Shown: positions 53,263 through 62,531, numbered from the stretch's first letter. The stretch is 64,000 nucleotides of DNA from Selenomonadaceae bacterium (GCA_017470715.1 JAFUYE010000148.1:28609-92608), one strand, 5' to 3'. Numbers and translations are program-made. The notes: generated by a model not told the origin, from the letters alone.

Positions 53263-55128
53263 TCAATTTGTTTTCGGGACAACAAGCGTCCGGATTGAAT
53301 TCAGCACGGCAAGAATCATGACGCCGACATCAGCGAAAATCGCCGCCCACATGTTCGCGATACCGATTGCGCCGAGAATCAGGCACGCGAACTTCACGCC
53401 GATTGCAAAGACGATATTTTGTTTGACGATTGCCAAACATTTGCGCGAAATTTTTATTGCCCGCGAAATTTTCAACGGGTCGTCGTCCATCAAAACCACG
53501 TCAGCCGCCTCAATCGCCGCGTCGGAACCGAGTGCGCCCATTGCAATTCCGACATCTGCGCGGGACAAAACGGGAGCATCGTTAATTCCGTCGCCGACAA
53601 ACGCAACTTTGCCGTTCGACGCGGACAAAATTTTTTCAAACTCCGTGACTTTATCGGCGGGCAAAAGTTCACTGCGATAATTTTCGATACCGAGTTCTGC
53701 GGCAACTTTCGACGCAATTTTTTCGCTGTCGCCCGTGAGCATGAAAATTTTTTCGACGCCGGAATTTTTCATATCGGTAACGGATTCTTTGGCGTGCGGT
53801 TTAATCGCGTCCGAAATGACGACGTGCCCCGCGTATTGACCGTCAACCGCGACATGAATCACCGTGCCGACTTTGTGGCAGTGAACCGCCTGCGCGCCGA
53901 CATCCGTCATAAATTTTTCGTTGCCGACACAGACGACTTGACCGTTAATCGTTGCCCGAATTCCGCGACCGGCAATTTCTTCGACGTTATCAACAGTGCA
54001 ATCGTCGTGTTCGTGCGGATAAGCTTTTCGCAGGGAATTCGCTATCGGGTGCGTTGAATATCTTTCGACATGCGCGGCAAGGTGTAAAAGTTTTTCGGCG
54101 TCAAAATTTAAATTTTTGCTGTGCACGGCGTCAACGTCGAAACTGCCTTGCGTCAACGTGCCGGTCTTGTCCATGACGACGGTTTTGACTTCGGCAAGCG
54201 TCTCAAGAAAATTGGAGCCCTTGATTAAAATTCCGTCGCGACTTGCGCCGCCGATACCCGCAAAAAAACTCAGCGGAATGCTTATCACCAACGCGCACGG
54301 ACAACTTATCACCAGAAAAATCAGCGCACGATAAATCCACGTGCCCCAATCGCCCGTAAAAATCGGCGGGACAATCGCCAACAAAGCCGCGCAGATTACG
54401 ACGGCGGGCGTGTAAATTCGTGCAAATTTCGTGATGAAATTTTCGGACTTGGATTTTCGGGAACTTGCGTCCTCAACGAGTTCCAAAATTTTTGACGCGG
54501 TGGATTCGTCGAATTCTTTAGTCGTGCGGATTTTCAAGACGCCGTTTAAATTAATGCAACCGCTGATAACTTCGTCGCCCGTCGAAACTTCACGCGGCAA
54601 ACTTTCGCCCGTCAGCGCAACCGTGTTAAGCGTCGAATTTCCGTCGACGATAACGCCGTCAATCGGAATTTTTTCGCCCGGCTGAACGACGATAATCGTG
54701 CCAACTTCGACTTCATCGGGGTCAACCTGCTCAAGTCCGTCGTCAGTTTCAATGTTCGCGAAATCGGGGCGAATGTCCATGAGTTCCGAAATATTTTTGC
54801 GACTGCGCCCGACCGCGTAACTTTGAAACCATTCGCCGATTTGGTAGAATAGCATAACCGCAATGGCTTCGTTGTAATCGCCGTCGTCGTGAATTGCCAG
54901 CGCGAACGCTCCGACCGTCGCTATCGTCATCAACAAACTTTCGTCCAGTGCGCGAAGATTTTTCAGCCCGTGAAACGCTTTAAGCAAAATATCATAGCCG
55001 ACGATTAAATACGGCACCAGATAAAAAATAAATCGCGTGACGCCCGCCGTTTCGACGAAGTTCAGCGCGATTAACAATGCCGCCGCGATTATGATTCGCG
55101 CAAGATTTTTTTTCTGCTTGTCGTTCAT
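53263..55128 (-). CDS. P1B-type heavy-metal-translocating ATPase (Zn/Cd/Pb type)
   Basis: This 621-residue inner-membrane pump lacks its own HMA domain. It has an actuator TGES motif, the metal-site SCPCAL in TM6, the phosphorylation site DKTGTLTQG, an HP motif (STHPIA) and GDGINDAP. The last membrane helix contains a Lys early (GVKFACLI) and an Asp (FADVGVMILAVLNS), the pattern of Zn/Cd exporters rather than Cu pumps. ATG 55128 overlaps the stop of the upstream HMA gene, so the missing metal-binding domain is supplied in trans by a coupled gene. Confidence 0.92.
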   Translation of the reverse strand: MNDKQKKNLARIIIAAALLIALNFVETAGVTRFIFYLVPYLIVGYDILLKAFHGLKNLRALDESLLMTIATVGAFALAIHDDGDYNEAIAVMLFYQIGEWFQSYAVGRSRKNISELMDIRPDFANIETDDGLEQVDPDEVEVGTIIVVQPGEKIPIDGVIVDGNSTLNTVALTGESLPREVSTGDEVISGCINLNGVLKIRTTKEFDESTASKILELVEDASSRKSKSENFITKFARIYTPAVVICAALLAIVPPIFTGDWGTWIYRALIFLVISCPCALVISIPLSFFAGIGGASRDGILIKGSNFLETLAEVKTVVMDKTGTLTQGSFDVDAVHSKNLNFDAEKLLHLAAHVERYSTHPIANSLRKAYPHEHDDCTVDNVEEIAGRGIRATINGQVVCVGNEKFMTDVGAQAVHCHKVGTVIHVAVDGQYAGHVVISDAIKPHAKESVTDMKNSGVEKIFMLTGDSEKIASKVAAELGIENYRSELLPADKVTEFEKILSASNGKVAFVGDGINDAPVLSRADVGIAMGALGSDAAIEAADVVLMDDDPLKISRAIKISRKCLAIVKQNIVFAIGVKFACLILGAIGIANMWAAIFADVGVMILAVLNSIRTLVVPKTN

Positions 55129-55343
55129 AAAAAGATCTCGCAGTCCTTTTCGACGCGCTTGCAATTTTCGCGGACACGTTCCATAACTTCGCGGGGTTCG
55201 ACGCCGTCATCAAATTCGACTTTCATCTTGAGCGTCATGAAATTAACCACGGCATCTTTCACGCCGGAAGTTTTTTTCGCCTCGTCTTCCATCAGGCTCG
55301 CGCAGTTTGCACAGTCCACGTCGATTTTATAGGTCTTCTTCAA
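55125..55343 (-). CDS. Stand-alone HMA metal-binding protein
   Basis: This protein of about 72 residues has a ferredoxin-like HMA fold: KIDVDCANCASLMEDEAKK with the CxxC-type motif, and strand VVNFMTLKMKVEF. It is likely a metal chaperone or the detached N-terminal domain of the ATPase encoded next. The GTG at 55352 overlaps the SD GAGGAG; the TTG at 55343, eight bases away, is preferred. Confidence 0.85.
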   Translation of the reverse strand: MKKTYKIDVDCANCASLMEDEAKKTSGVKDAVVNFMTLKMKVEFDDGVEPREVMERVRENCKRVEKDCEIFL

Positions 55344-55404
55344 ATCAATCACTCCTCGAAAACTTTTATCAATACGCCCGAAATTTTATAGCGGAGGATT
55401 TAAA

Positions 55405-56169
55405 ATGTCAAATGCCCAAATAAAACTTGTTCGCAAGTTGTCACAGAAAAAATTCCGTCATGAACTGAAACTTTTCGTCGCGGAAGGTTTGCGATTATGC
55501 GAAGAAGTTCCGCCCGCGCAGATTGAGTTCGGATTTTTTACACGGGAATTTTTGTCGGACGAACGCGCAAAAATTTTGATTGAACGACTGAAAAAATTTG
55601 CGCCGCTCGAAGAAATTCCGTCGTCGACGCTTGAAAAAATTTCCGACACGCAAACGCCGCAGGGAATTTTGCTGGTTGTGCGACAAAAATTTTCGACGCT
55701 TGAGGAAGTCTCCACAAAAAAAATAATCGCCGTGCTTGACGGTGTGCAAGACCCCGGCAACGTCGGAACAATTTTGCGGACAGCGGCAGCGTTCGATTGC
55801 GGCGTAATTTTATTGGACGGCTCGGCGGAAATTTTCAACCCGAAAGTTATTCGCTCGTCAATGGGCGCGATTTTTTACTTACCGATTGCGACAATGACGC
55901 ACGAAGAATTTTTGTCGGCAATGACTTCGCGAAAGATTTTGGCGGCGGCAGTCGATTCGTCGGCAGAAATTTATTTCCGTCACGACTTCGCGAAAAATCC
56001 CGTCGCAATAGTTTTCGGTTCGGAAGCGACCGGCGTTTCGGAAAAAATTTTATCCGTCGCCCGAAAAATTTTTATCCCGATGCGCGGGCACGCCGAAAGT
56101 TTGAACGTCGCAACTTCCGCCGCGATAATTTTATCGGAAGCCGTTCGGCAAGTCGACAAAACGCGTTGA
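55405..56169 (+). CDS. SpoU/TrmH-family RNA 2'-O-methyltransferase
   Basis: This 254-residue protein has an N-terminal substrate-binding segment (KLVRKLSQKKFRHELKLFVAEG) and a C-terminal SPOUT domain with the three motifs VLDGVQDPGNVGTILRTA, AIVFGSEATGVSE and IPMRGHAESLNVATSAAI. The family methylates ribose in 23S rRNA or tRNA using SAM; the exact target cannot be read. The ATG follows GCGGAGGATTTAAA. pheST, a common neighbour, is not present. Confidence 0.92.
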   Translation: MSNAQIKLVRKLSQKKFRHELKLFVAEGLRLCEEVPPAQIEFGFFTREFLSDERAKILIERLKKFAPLEEIPSSTLEKISDTQTPQGILLVVRQKFSTLEEVSTKKIIAVLDGVQDPGNVGTILRTAAAFDCGVILLDGSAEIFNPKVIRSSMGAIFYLPIATMTHEEFLSAMTSRKILAAAVDSSAEIYFRHDFAKNPVAIVFGSEATGVSEKILSVARKIFIPMRGHAESLNVATSAAIILSEAVRQVDKTR

Positions 56170-56194
56170 AAAAGTTACTTGACAGGTTACCGAC

Positions 56195-56258
56195 AAATCC
56201 CCCGTTGTGTTGTATACTGATTTTGATAAACAGTTACTTTCACGGCGGGGATTTTTTT
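56195..56258 (+). terminator. Long-loop hairpin with T run, terminator or attenuator
   Basis: AAATCCCCCGTTGTG (56195-56209) can pair with CACGGCGGGGATTT (56241-56254), followed by a T run. The 31-base loop contains a TATACT -10-like hexamer. It may end the methyltransferase transcript. Confidence 0.5.
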
Positions 56259-56346
56259 GCGCAAAATTTTTCGCCGCGACAATTTTACCGAAACGCATTT
56301 GCAAATCGCATATATAAAATTTTGCAAGACTCCAATAAAAAATTTG

Positions 56347-56376
56347 TTGACTACCCTTTCCGTCGTGCATTAAAAT
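56347..56376 (+). promoter_or_regulatory. Promoter of the exported-protein operon
   Basis: TTGACT (56347-56352) and TAAAAT (56371-56376) are 18 bases apart, about 55 bases upstream of the first gene. Confidence 0.65.
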
Positions 56377-56429
56377 AAAATCGTCAAGATTCTGGACTTT
56401 CAGTTTATTATCACGAAGGAGGAATTTTT

Positions 56430-57689
56430 ATGCGTAAACTTGTCGGAGTGTTGCGGAAGAATTTCGGACAATTTTGCCCGCAGATTTTTTTTGTTGCGGC
56501 GATGTTCGCATTCGGAATTTTCGGCACGGCGGAAGCAGCGAAACAGTTGCCGGAAATTGTTTGGGCGCACGACGTTTACACGATGAACGTTGCAGGTGAC
56601 GACCAAACTGCGCAAAGACGACGCGGCTATCAACTTTTGAACGCGGGCACGGCTGAAGAGCAACGCGAAAATCGCGAAAAAATTGCCGCCGCGATTGACG
56701 CCAAACTTAAAGAACAAGGCGCAAAGTTGCCGTTCAAACTCAAAACTTCTTTCGAGGGCAACGACGTTTCCGAATTGAACAGCGAACTTTCGGACGCGAC
56801 TGTCGGCGACGCTCCCATTGCGTTGGTTCCGATTGTCGTCATTGATTACGCGATTGAACAGGTTTATCAGATAAACGGCACGCCGCACTACAAATACATA
56901 ATTATTTCGGCTTTGGATATTGCCTTTTGCAGCGAGGACGACGACGGCGCGTTGACGATTTTGGGCAATATTCCCGTGCATTATTACGAGTCGATACCGC
57001 TGTCGAATAATTTTGCGCAGATGACGCAACGCGACAAGGCGGAACTTGCTCAAATCTACACGAATTTTACCGTCAGCATGATTAAAAAGAATTTGGACTT
57101 TACCAAATACAAAAAAGTTCTCAAAACCTTGACCGATAAAAAGCTGGCCGGCGAAACTTATCGCGTCGAAAATATTTCTTACACTTCCGAAAAAGCTAAA
57201 GGTATTTTGGGCATGAACCGTTTGATGCAACGCATTTGCGGAAATATTTTCACGAGCGATTTTGCCGCGCACACCGGCAACGTCGTTTACCCGATGATTT
57301 TGCAAGGCGATACTTCAAACTGGACGATTGACGCAACGCAAGGTTTTTACGTCGCGAAAATGAGCACGTCGCATTCCGGCGAAAAAACCGTTCGTATGCC
57401 CGCAAGCGTTGACCACAAAATTTATCTGAACGTTTCGGGTATCGGCTCTGCGGAAGTTCAAACCAAACAAGTTTCAAACATCAACGGTTTCAAAGCTTAT
57501 CGGCTGTGGATGGAAAGCACGATTGACGGCAAAAAAATCGAAGTGACCAACGACATTACCGAAGAATATCTCAAAGACACGTCGTCCGCGAACAAAATTA
57601 TCAAAGACGAACGCGAAATTTTCGGCGGTTTGATGATTGGTGCGGCGGTGAAATCTGCGGCGGCACAGGCAGGAAAGAAGGTTAAGTAA
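56430..57689 (+). CDS. Exported hypothetical protein, first gene of the envelope operon
   Basis: This 419-residue protein has an N-terminal signal peptide ending near AEA (about residue 36). No family is recognised. The mature part has an alternating helix/strand pattern, a VPIVVIDYAIEQVYQ strand near residue 131 and a Lys-rich, Ala-rich C-terminus. The gene follows GAAGGAGG. Its stop overlaps the start of the FlgT_N-like gene (TAATG). Co-expression with four further exported proteins suggests a joint envelope function. Confidence 0.75.
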   Translation: MRKLVGVLRKNFGQFCPQIFFVAAMFAFGIFGTAEAAKQLPEIVWAHDVYTMNVAGDDQTAQRRRGYQLLNAGTAEEQRENREKIAAAIDAKLKEQGAKLPFKLKTSFEGNDVSELNSELSDATVGDAPIALVPIVVIDYAIEQVYQINGTPHYKYIIISALDIAFCSEDDDGALTILGNIPVHYYESIPLSNNFAQMTQRDKAELAQIYTNFTVSMIKKNLDFTKYKKVLKTLTDKKLAGETYRVENISYTSEKAKGILGMNRLMQRICGNIFTSDFAAHTGNVVYPMILQGDTSNWTIDATQGFYVAKMSTSHSGEKTVRMPASVDHKIYLNVSGIGSAEVQTKQVSNINGFKAYRLWMESTIDGKKIEVTNDITEEYLKDTSSANKIIKDEREIFGGLMIGAAVKSAAAQAGKKVK

Positions 57690-58849
57690 TGAAAAATTTT
57701 TTGACTAAATTTTTTGTACTGACCTTCGCTGTCTGTGCATTTTTTGTCGGAACAATTTCGCCCGCCGAAGCGGTTATCGTCAAAGGTTATGCCCCGATTG
57801 TCAACGGCGACATTGACGGTGCGAAAAAAGAAGCTCGCAAGCAGGCAATGCGTGAGGCTGTCGAAGCGGCTGTCGGTGTTCACGTTCAAAGCACAACCGA
57901 AGTTGCCAATTTCATGGTCGTCAAGGACGAAATTTCTTTGAAATCCGATGGCTACGTAAACATTAACCGCGTCATCAAAGAGGAAGTTCGCGGCGAAATT
58001 TTTTACGTCGAATTGGACGTTGAAGCAAGCGCGCAGAGAATTCGCGAATTCGCTCAGGATTTGAAATCGCAACTCGATGCCAACGTCAACGATTCAAATT
58101 CACGCGGCGGAATCATGGTTGCCGTCACGCAAAAAAATCTTTCCGGCACATACAACTACACGCCCGAATTTAGCGACTACATCAACGCGAAATTGAAACA
58201 AGTCGGCTTGCGTGCGGTGACAAATGACAACGTCGTCAATTATCTCATCAACAATTATTCCGCGCCCGACGTGCGAATCAGAGCGCGTGCCATTGCCAAT
58301 CAATTTCGCGAAGAGGAAAACGCTTTACTGCGCGGCGTCTTGTCCGAAGAATCCGTTCGCAAAGTCAACGGCGTTTATGAGGCAACTGTTCACGCGTCGT
58401 TTGAGTTAATCGGGCTTGATTCAAGCGAAGTGGACGTGTTCAGCAAATTTGTCAAAGGTGTCGCGTCTACCCAAAGTGAAGCGATTTTCAACGCGAAAGA
58501 AACTGCCACGCGTGAAGCAATCGACTCTTTGGCGAAACAAGCTTTGGAGACCGTGCAACGCGAAACTCGCGGCGGTTACACCAACATAAAAACGACCGTC
58601 ATTGTTTCCAACGTCACAAATTATCAGGCGCAATATCCCGCGATTAAAGCCGGACTCGCAAACGCAAAATGCAAAGTTATCCGCATGACGCGCCCGAATC
58701 CGACGACGTTATCTTTCTTCGTGTCGACGGACGCTTATTCGGTTATCGGCGAACTGGTGCAAGCTTTGATTGATTCAATCCCCGGAATTCAACAGGGCAG
58801 CGGAAGCGCGGGCGATCTCGGCGCAACGAAAATTCAGCTGATGTTTTGA
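57689..58849 (+). CDS. Exported FlgT_N-like protein
   Basis: This 386-residue protein has a signal peptide ending near AEA (about residue 28). Right after it comes a segment with the Ala-periodic pattern of the FlgT N-terminal/LPP20-like domain: VKGYAPIVNGDIDGAKKEARKQ then AMREAVEAAVGVHVQS. The middle (IMVAVTQKNLSG) resembles the FlgT_M nucleotide-binding-like fold of outer-membrane associated proteins. The C-terminus is Gly-rich. FlgT itself belongs to Vibrio flagellar motors, but no flagellar genes are here, so a different envelope role is likely. Confidence 0.72.
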   Translation: MKNFLTKFFVLTFAVCAFFVGTISPAEAVIVKGYAPIVNGDIDGAKKEARKQAMREAVEAAVGVHVQSTTEVANFMVVKDEISLKSDGYVNINRVIKEEVRGEIFYVELDVEASAQRIREFAQDLKSQLDANVNDSNSRGGIMVAVTQKNLSGTYNYTPEFSDYINAKLKQVGLRAVTNDNVVNYLINNYSAPDVRIRARAIANQFREEENALLRGVLSEESVRKVNGVYEATVHASFELIGLDSSEVDVFSKFVKGVASTQSEAIFNAKETATREAIDSLAKQALETVQRETRGGYTNIKTTVIVSNVTNYQAQYPAIKAGLANAKCKVIRMTRPNPTTLSFFVSTDAYSVIGELVQALIDSIPGIQQGSGSAGDLGATKIQLMF

Positions 58850-58858
58850 GGTGACGAC

Positions 58859-59734
58859 ATGAAAAATCTTTTCGGAAAAATTTTCGCCGTGACGATTTTG
58901 GCGTTGCTCGTGCAAATATTTTCGTCAGCCGTGGCGTTGGCAAAAGACCCGCCGCGTGGAATTCCTTCGGGCGGTAAAGGCACGACGGAAGTCGCCGCGA
59001 TTGAAGATATGAAACTTTCAACGATTAAGCGCGTGTTGGCTCAAATTACCGAACGCAACGAAGACGAAAATTCGCCCTATCAACAGCTTGTCAAACGCTA
59101 CAGAGAATTTATCGCTCAAGTTCACGTCGACAAGAAAAGCAAAAATTCTTCGGGCGCGTTCGTCGTCACCGGCAGAATCGAAATCAAATATACCGAACTG
59201 CAAGCGGAACTCGGCAAACTCGTCAAAGCCGCTCACGCCAATGACGAAACCCGCGAAGTTTATGTTTTCGTTCGTTTCGTCGGGAACGGTGCAAGCGAAG
59301 AACAAATTCAAACTGCCGAAAGCGTCATTCTTCAGCGATACATGACGCGCCTTAAAGAAAACAAATTTAACGTTGCCAACGCGGATGAAGTTGTCGGCGA
59401 ACTGAATCAAACGCGCTTGATGAACTTTGACGGCTTTGTCGAATTCGTCAAGAAAAAATCCGCCGAAAATCCCGCGATTTGCACGGCGATTGTCGGCGAA
59501 ATTATTATGGCGAAAGAGGAAGAAGACGCGGACGGCTTTACCGCATCTTGTGAAATAAACATTCGTGCGCTGGACTGTCTGAACAATTTCAAAGTCATCG
59601 ACAACTACGAAGGCAGCGACATTTTGCGCATGAAGGATTTAAATCGCGTCGGGCGTTTCCTGTTTGAAAAAGCGGCAGTCACGTCCTCGAAATCAATCAC
59701 GGACGCTTTAGTCAAGTATTGGTCAAACAATTAA
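58859..59734 (+). CDS. Exported hypothetical protein (LPP20-like pattern)
   Basis: This 291-residue protein has a signal peptide to about residue 28 (ALA). The first mature part (STIKRVLAQITERNED) and later strand pairs (AFVVTGRIEIKYTELQ) recall the LPP20/FlgT_N style of domain, but weakly. GAGGTGAC precedes the ATG; the gene lies nine bases after the previous stop. Confidence 0.68.
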   Translation: MKNLFGKIFAVTILALLVQIFSSAVALAKDPPRGIPSGGKGTTEVAAIEDMKLSTIKRVLAQITERNEDENSPYQQLVKRYREFIAQVHVDKKSKNSSGAFVVTGRIEIKYTELQAELGKLVKAAHANDETREVYVFVRFVGNGASEEQIQTAESVILQRYMTRLKENKFNVANADEVVGELNQTRLMNFDGFVEFVKKKSAENPAICTAIVGEIIMAKEEEDADGFTASCEINIRALDCLNNFKVIDNYEGSDILRMKDLNRVGRFLFEKAAVTSSKSITDALVKYWSNN

Positions 59735-59761
59735 TTTTTTTACGAAAGGCGGCTTACTTCA

Positions 59762-60496
59762 ATGAAAAAATTTTTTAAACGTGCGGCGGCGGGACTTGTT
59801 GCAGTCGGTTTCGCAACGGTGACATTCACGGCGAACACTCCGACTGCGCAAGCAGGTTTGGGCGGATTCGGTAACATTCTCGGCACTGTCGGCGATGCTT
59901 TGGGAATCACAACCAACGACCCCAAGAAAGCTCATGATAAGATGATTGAGAATTTTGCCTACTCGATTTCATTGCTCGACACTGCGTATAAAAATATTTT
60001 GACCGCCACCGACGACAGCATTGCCAACAAAGATATTATCGCAACCAATCAGGTAGCCAAATCAGCTTTGAAAGCCGGCGACGCGGGTACGAATATGAAA
60101 AACGGTGCCGAAGATGACAAGCAGCGTGCGGCTAAGGCGAAACAATATTTGGCGGACGCGTTGGCCTCCGGTGACGAAGAGAAACTCAAGAAAATCGACG
60201 AATTTGTCAAAACCGCCAACAATCAGCGAGCGACTTCGAATTTTATGGCGGGCGTCGCAAGCACACAAGCGGGCATAATTATCGCGTCAAGTGCCAAAGG
60301 TATCACGTCGGGAAATTTGAGCGGCTTGGGCGACATTATCACCGTTGCGAAAGAAGTTCAAGCGGCGTTGAAACTTCGCAGTGACCGTTCCAAATTATTG
60401 AGCGAAGCAACGAAAGAATATCGCAAGACACGCGGCATAAAAGATCCGAGCAAGAAAGAACAGCAAGCCGCCGCCGAATCCATTACCAAAGAGTAA
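59762..60496 (+). CDS. Exported Ala-rich helical hypothetical protein
   Basis: This 244-residue protein has a signal peptide ending at AQA (about residue 31). The mature protein is almost wholly helical, with a Gly-rich stretch GLGGFGNILGTVGDALG at its start and a Lys/Glu-rich C-terminus. No family is recognised. The ATG follows GAAAGGCGGC. A perfect 12-bp hairpin separates it from the next gene. Confidence 0.7.
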   Translation: MKKFFKRAAAGLVAVGFATVTFTANTPTAQAGLGGFGNILGTVGDALGITTNDPKKAHDKMIENFAYSISLLDTAYKNILTATDDSIANKDIIATNQVAKSALKAGDAGTNMKNGAEDDKQRAAKAKQYLADALASGDEEKLKKIDEFVKTANNQRATSNFMAGVASTQAGIIIASSAKGITSGNLSGLGDIITVAKEVQAALKLRSDRSKLLSEATKEYRKTRGIKDPSKKEQQAAAESITKE

Positions 60497-60526
60497 TTGA
60501 TTTAACGCAATGTTAATTCCATCGTG

Positions 60527-60559
60527 CAGGATTATTTCCGGACGTGCGAAATAATCCTG
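60527..60559 (+). promoter_or_regulatory. Intercistronic perfect hairpin
   Basis: CAGGATTATTTC pairs perfectly with GAAATAATCCTG around a nine-base loop. No T run follows, so it is not a classical terminator. It may be an RNA processing or stability element within the exported-protein operon. Confidence 0.55.
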
Positions 60560-60590
60560 TCAACAGAAAATTTTTAAGGAGATGATTTAC

Positions 60591-61469
60591 ATGAAGAAAT
60601 TATTTTCGTGTTTGACCGCGCTGTTCGTCGCAATGTTTTTACTTGCGGGCGTTCGTGCGGAAGCGGCCGTCGACTGGGGCGGCAAAGTTATCAGCGTTAC
60701 GGGCATGGGTGCTGCCAATCCCGCGTTGGTGAGAGTTCCCGCGCAAGCTATGATGATTGCCAAACGTGCGGCGATTGCGGACGCTTATCGTCAGTTGGCG
60801 GAAATGGTTCACGGCGTGCAAGTTGATTCGGAAACTACCGTCGAACAGATGATGCTTACTTCCGACGTTGTCAAAACAAAAGTCAGCGCGCTTATCAAAG
60901 GTGCCCGAATCGTCAGCGAAGGTGAACTTGCCGGCGGCGGATATTCCGTCACAATGGAAATGCCCATGTTCGGCGACAACGGACTTGCCAACGCAGTTAT
61001 GCCTCCGCCTCCGCCCGTAGTCGAAACGTTTCCTGAGCCCGCGCCCGAAGTCATTCCGTCAATGCCTGCAGACAGCAACACCGGCGGTGCCTCAGGTTTT
61101 AGGGTCATTAATGGCGGCGGAAATTCACCTATGGCGGCTATCGGCGGTTACACAGGCATTATCATTGACTGTCGCGGTCTCGGACTGAATCCCGTCATGA
61201 GCCCCGTCATCAAAAATTCAAACGGCGTCAAACTTTACGGACACGAAAATTTGAATTACGATCTTGTTGTCCGTGACGGTATGGCCGATTACGCGAACGA
61301 CCAAAGCAAAGCTGCCCGCGCAGGTTCCAAACCGTTGATTTTTAAAGCGGAACGCCTTGAGGATCACAACGCGAATCCCGTCATTTCAGTGGCGGACGGC
61401 AACAGATTGCTTATCGAAAACGGCACAAGCGGTTTTCTCAACAAAACTGCCGTTGTCTTCCTGTACTGA
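60591..61469 (+). CDS. Exported LPP20-family protein
   Basis: This 292-residue protein has a signal peptide to about residue 24 (EAA). The LPP20 domain (about residues 27-125) has GKVISVTGMGAANPAL, then AKRAAIADAYRQLAEMVHGV and VSALIKGARIVSEG. It is followed by a Pro-rich linker with a five-proline run and a C-terminal domain with a repeated VISV/VVFL strand character. LPP20 proteins are envelope-associated in diderms; no lipobox is seen here, so it is probably soluble or integral by other means. ATG 60591 lies nine bases after AAGGAG. Confidence 0.82.
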   Translation: MKKLFSCLTALFVAMFLLAGVRAEAAVDWGGKVISVTGMGAANPALVRVPAQAMMIAKRAAIADAYRQLAEMVHGVQVDSETTVEQMMLTSDVVKTKVSALIKGARIVSEGELAGGGYSVTMEMPMFGDNGLANAVMPPPPPVVETFPEPAPEVIPSMPADSNTGGASGFRVINGGGNSPMAAIGGYTGIIIDCRGLGLNPVMSPVIKNSNGVKLYGHENLNYDLVVRDGMADYANDQSKAARAGSKPLIFKAERLEDHNANPVISVADGNRLLIENGTSGFLNKTAVVFLY

Positions 61470-61481
61470 GGAGGAATTGAC

Positions 61482-62441
61482 ATGTTGCGGAAAAAATTTT
61501 CTCGGATAATCGTCGGCGGATTTTTGGCAATGTCGCTGTTGACGGCTCCCGCAAGTGCCGCACCGTTGAATTTCGACCCCGACAGCGCGATAGTTCAGTA
61601 CACACAAAAAATTCAAGCCGACCCGACAAATGCCGTTGCCTATCAAAATCGCGGCGTCGCTTACAAAATGAAAAAGGACTACGACAAAGCCATTGCCGAC
61701 TTTACACGCGCCATTGAACTCAAGCCCGATTACGCGGACGCTTACAACAATCGCGCCACGGTTTACGAAAAACTCGGTCGTTTTGATGACGCTTACAACG
61801 ACTACAATCGTGCCGTTGAAATCAATCCAAATGACGCCGTCGCCTACAGCAATCGCGGCTTGATAACGGGCAAAATGGCGAATTATCAACAGATAAGCGG
61901 TCGAAGCAGCAACGAAATTTACGCACGCGCAATCAACGATTTGACTCGCGCTATTGAGCTGAATCCGAATTACGCCGAAGCATATCAAAATCGTGGCGCG
62001 GTTTATTCGTGGATGCCCAACGACGAAAAAGCCATTGAAGATTTGTCCCGTGCCATGGAACTCGGCATAAAAACCGATGAAATTTTTTCGGCTCGCGGTG
62101 CCTGTTACTGGTCACTTAAACAAAACGATAAAGCACTTGCGGACTTCGACGCGGCACTTGCGATTAACCCCAAATACGGCACGGCGTACAACAATCGAGG
62201 TTTAGTCTACTTTGACAAAAAAGATTATCAGAGAGCCATTGTCGACTTCAAAAAGGCTATCGAGCTCGGATCCAATTTGACCGACTCATTTAACAATTTG
62301 GGGCTGTGCTACTATCAACTCGGCGACTACGATGCGGCGATTGACTGTTACACTCGCGCTTTGTCGGTGAATCAGAATTTCAAGCCCGCAATTCAAAACA
62401 TGCAGGTTGCTTACGAAGCTAAAGCCGGTCGACGCAGATAA
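61482..62441 (+). CDS. Exported tetratricopeptide-repeat protein
   Basis: This 319-residue protein has a signal peptide ending at ASA (about residue 26), followed by about seven TPR units with the classic NRG.AY / KAI.DF.RAIEL.P.YA signature. TPR proteins serve as scaffolds; an extracytoplasmic one at the end of this operon could hold the other exported products together. GAGGAGGAATTGAC precedes the ATG. A terminator follows. Confidence 0.88.
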   Translation: MLRKKFSRIIVGGFLAMSLLTAPASAAPLNFDPDSAIVQYTQKIQADPTNAVAYQNRGVAYKMKKDYDKAIADFTRAIELKPDYADAYNNRATVYEKLGRFDDAYNDYNRAVEINPNDAVAYSNRGLITGKMANYQQISGRSSNEIYARAINDLTRAIELNPNYAEAYQNRGAVYSWMPNDEKAIEDLSRAMELGIKTDEIFSARGACYWSLKQNDKALADFDAALAINPKYGTAYNNRGLVYFDKKDYQRAIVDFKKAIELGSNLTDSFNNLGLCYYQLGDYDAAIDCYTRALSVNQNFKPAIQNMQVAYEAKAGRRR

Positions 62442-62500
62442 AAAATTTTCCGCAACCGACAATATCTGCGCGAAGAAATTAATTGCTTCACGGAAATTTA

Positions 62501-62531
62501 AAACGACGGGAGAACTTCCCGCCGTTTTTTT
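62501..62531 (+). terminator. Terminator of the exported-protein operon
   Basis: ACGACGGGA pairs with TTCCCGCCGT, then seven T residues. Confidence 0.85.

Noticed and set aside
57689..61469. Flagellar assembly locus
   Set aside because: The FlgT_N-like and LPP20 domains occur in other envelope proteins, and no flagellar structural gene is nearby. The broken fliB is 30 kb away.
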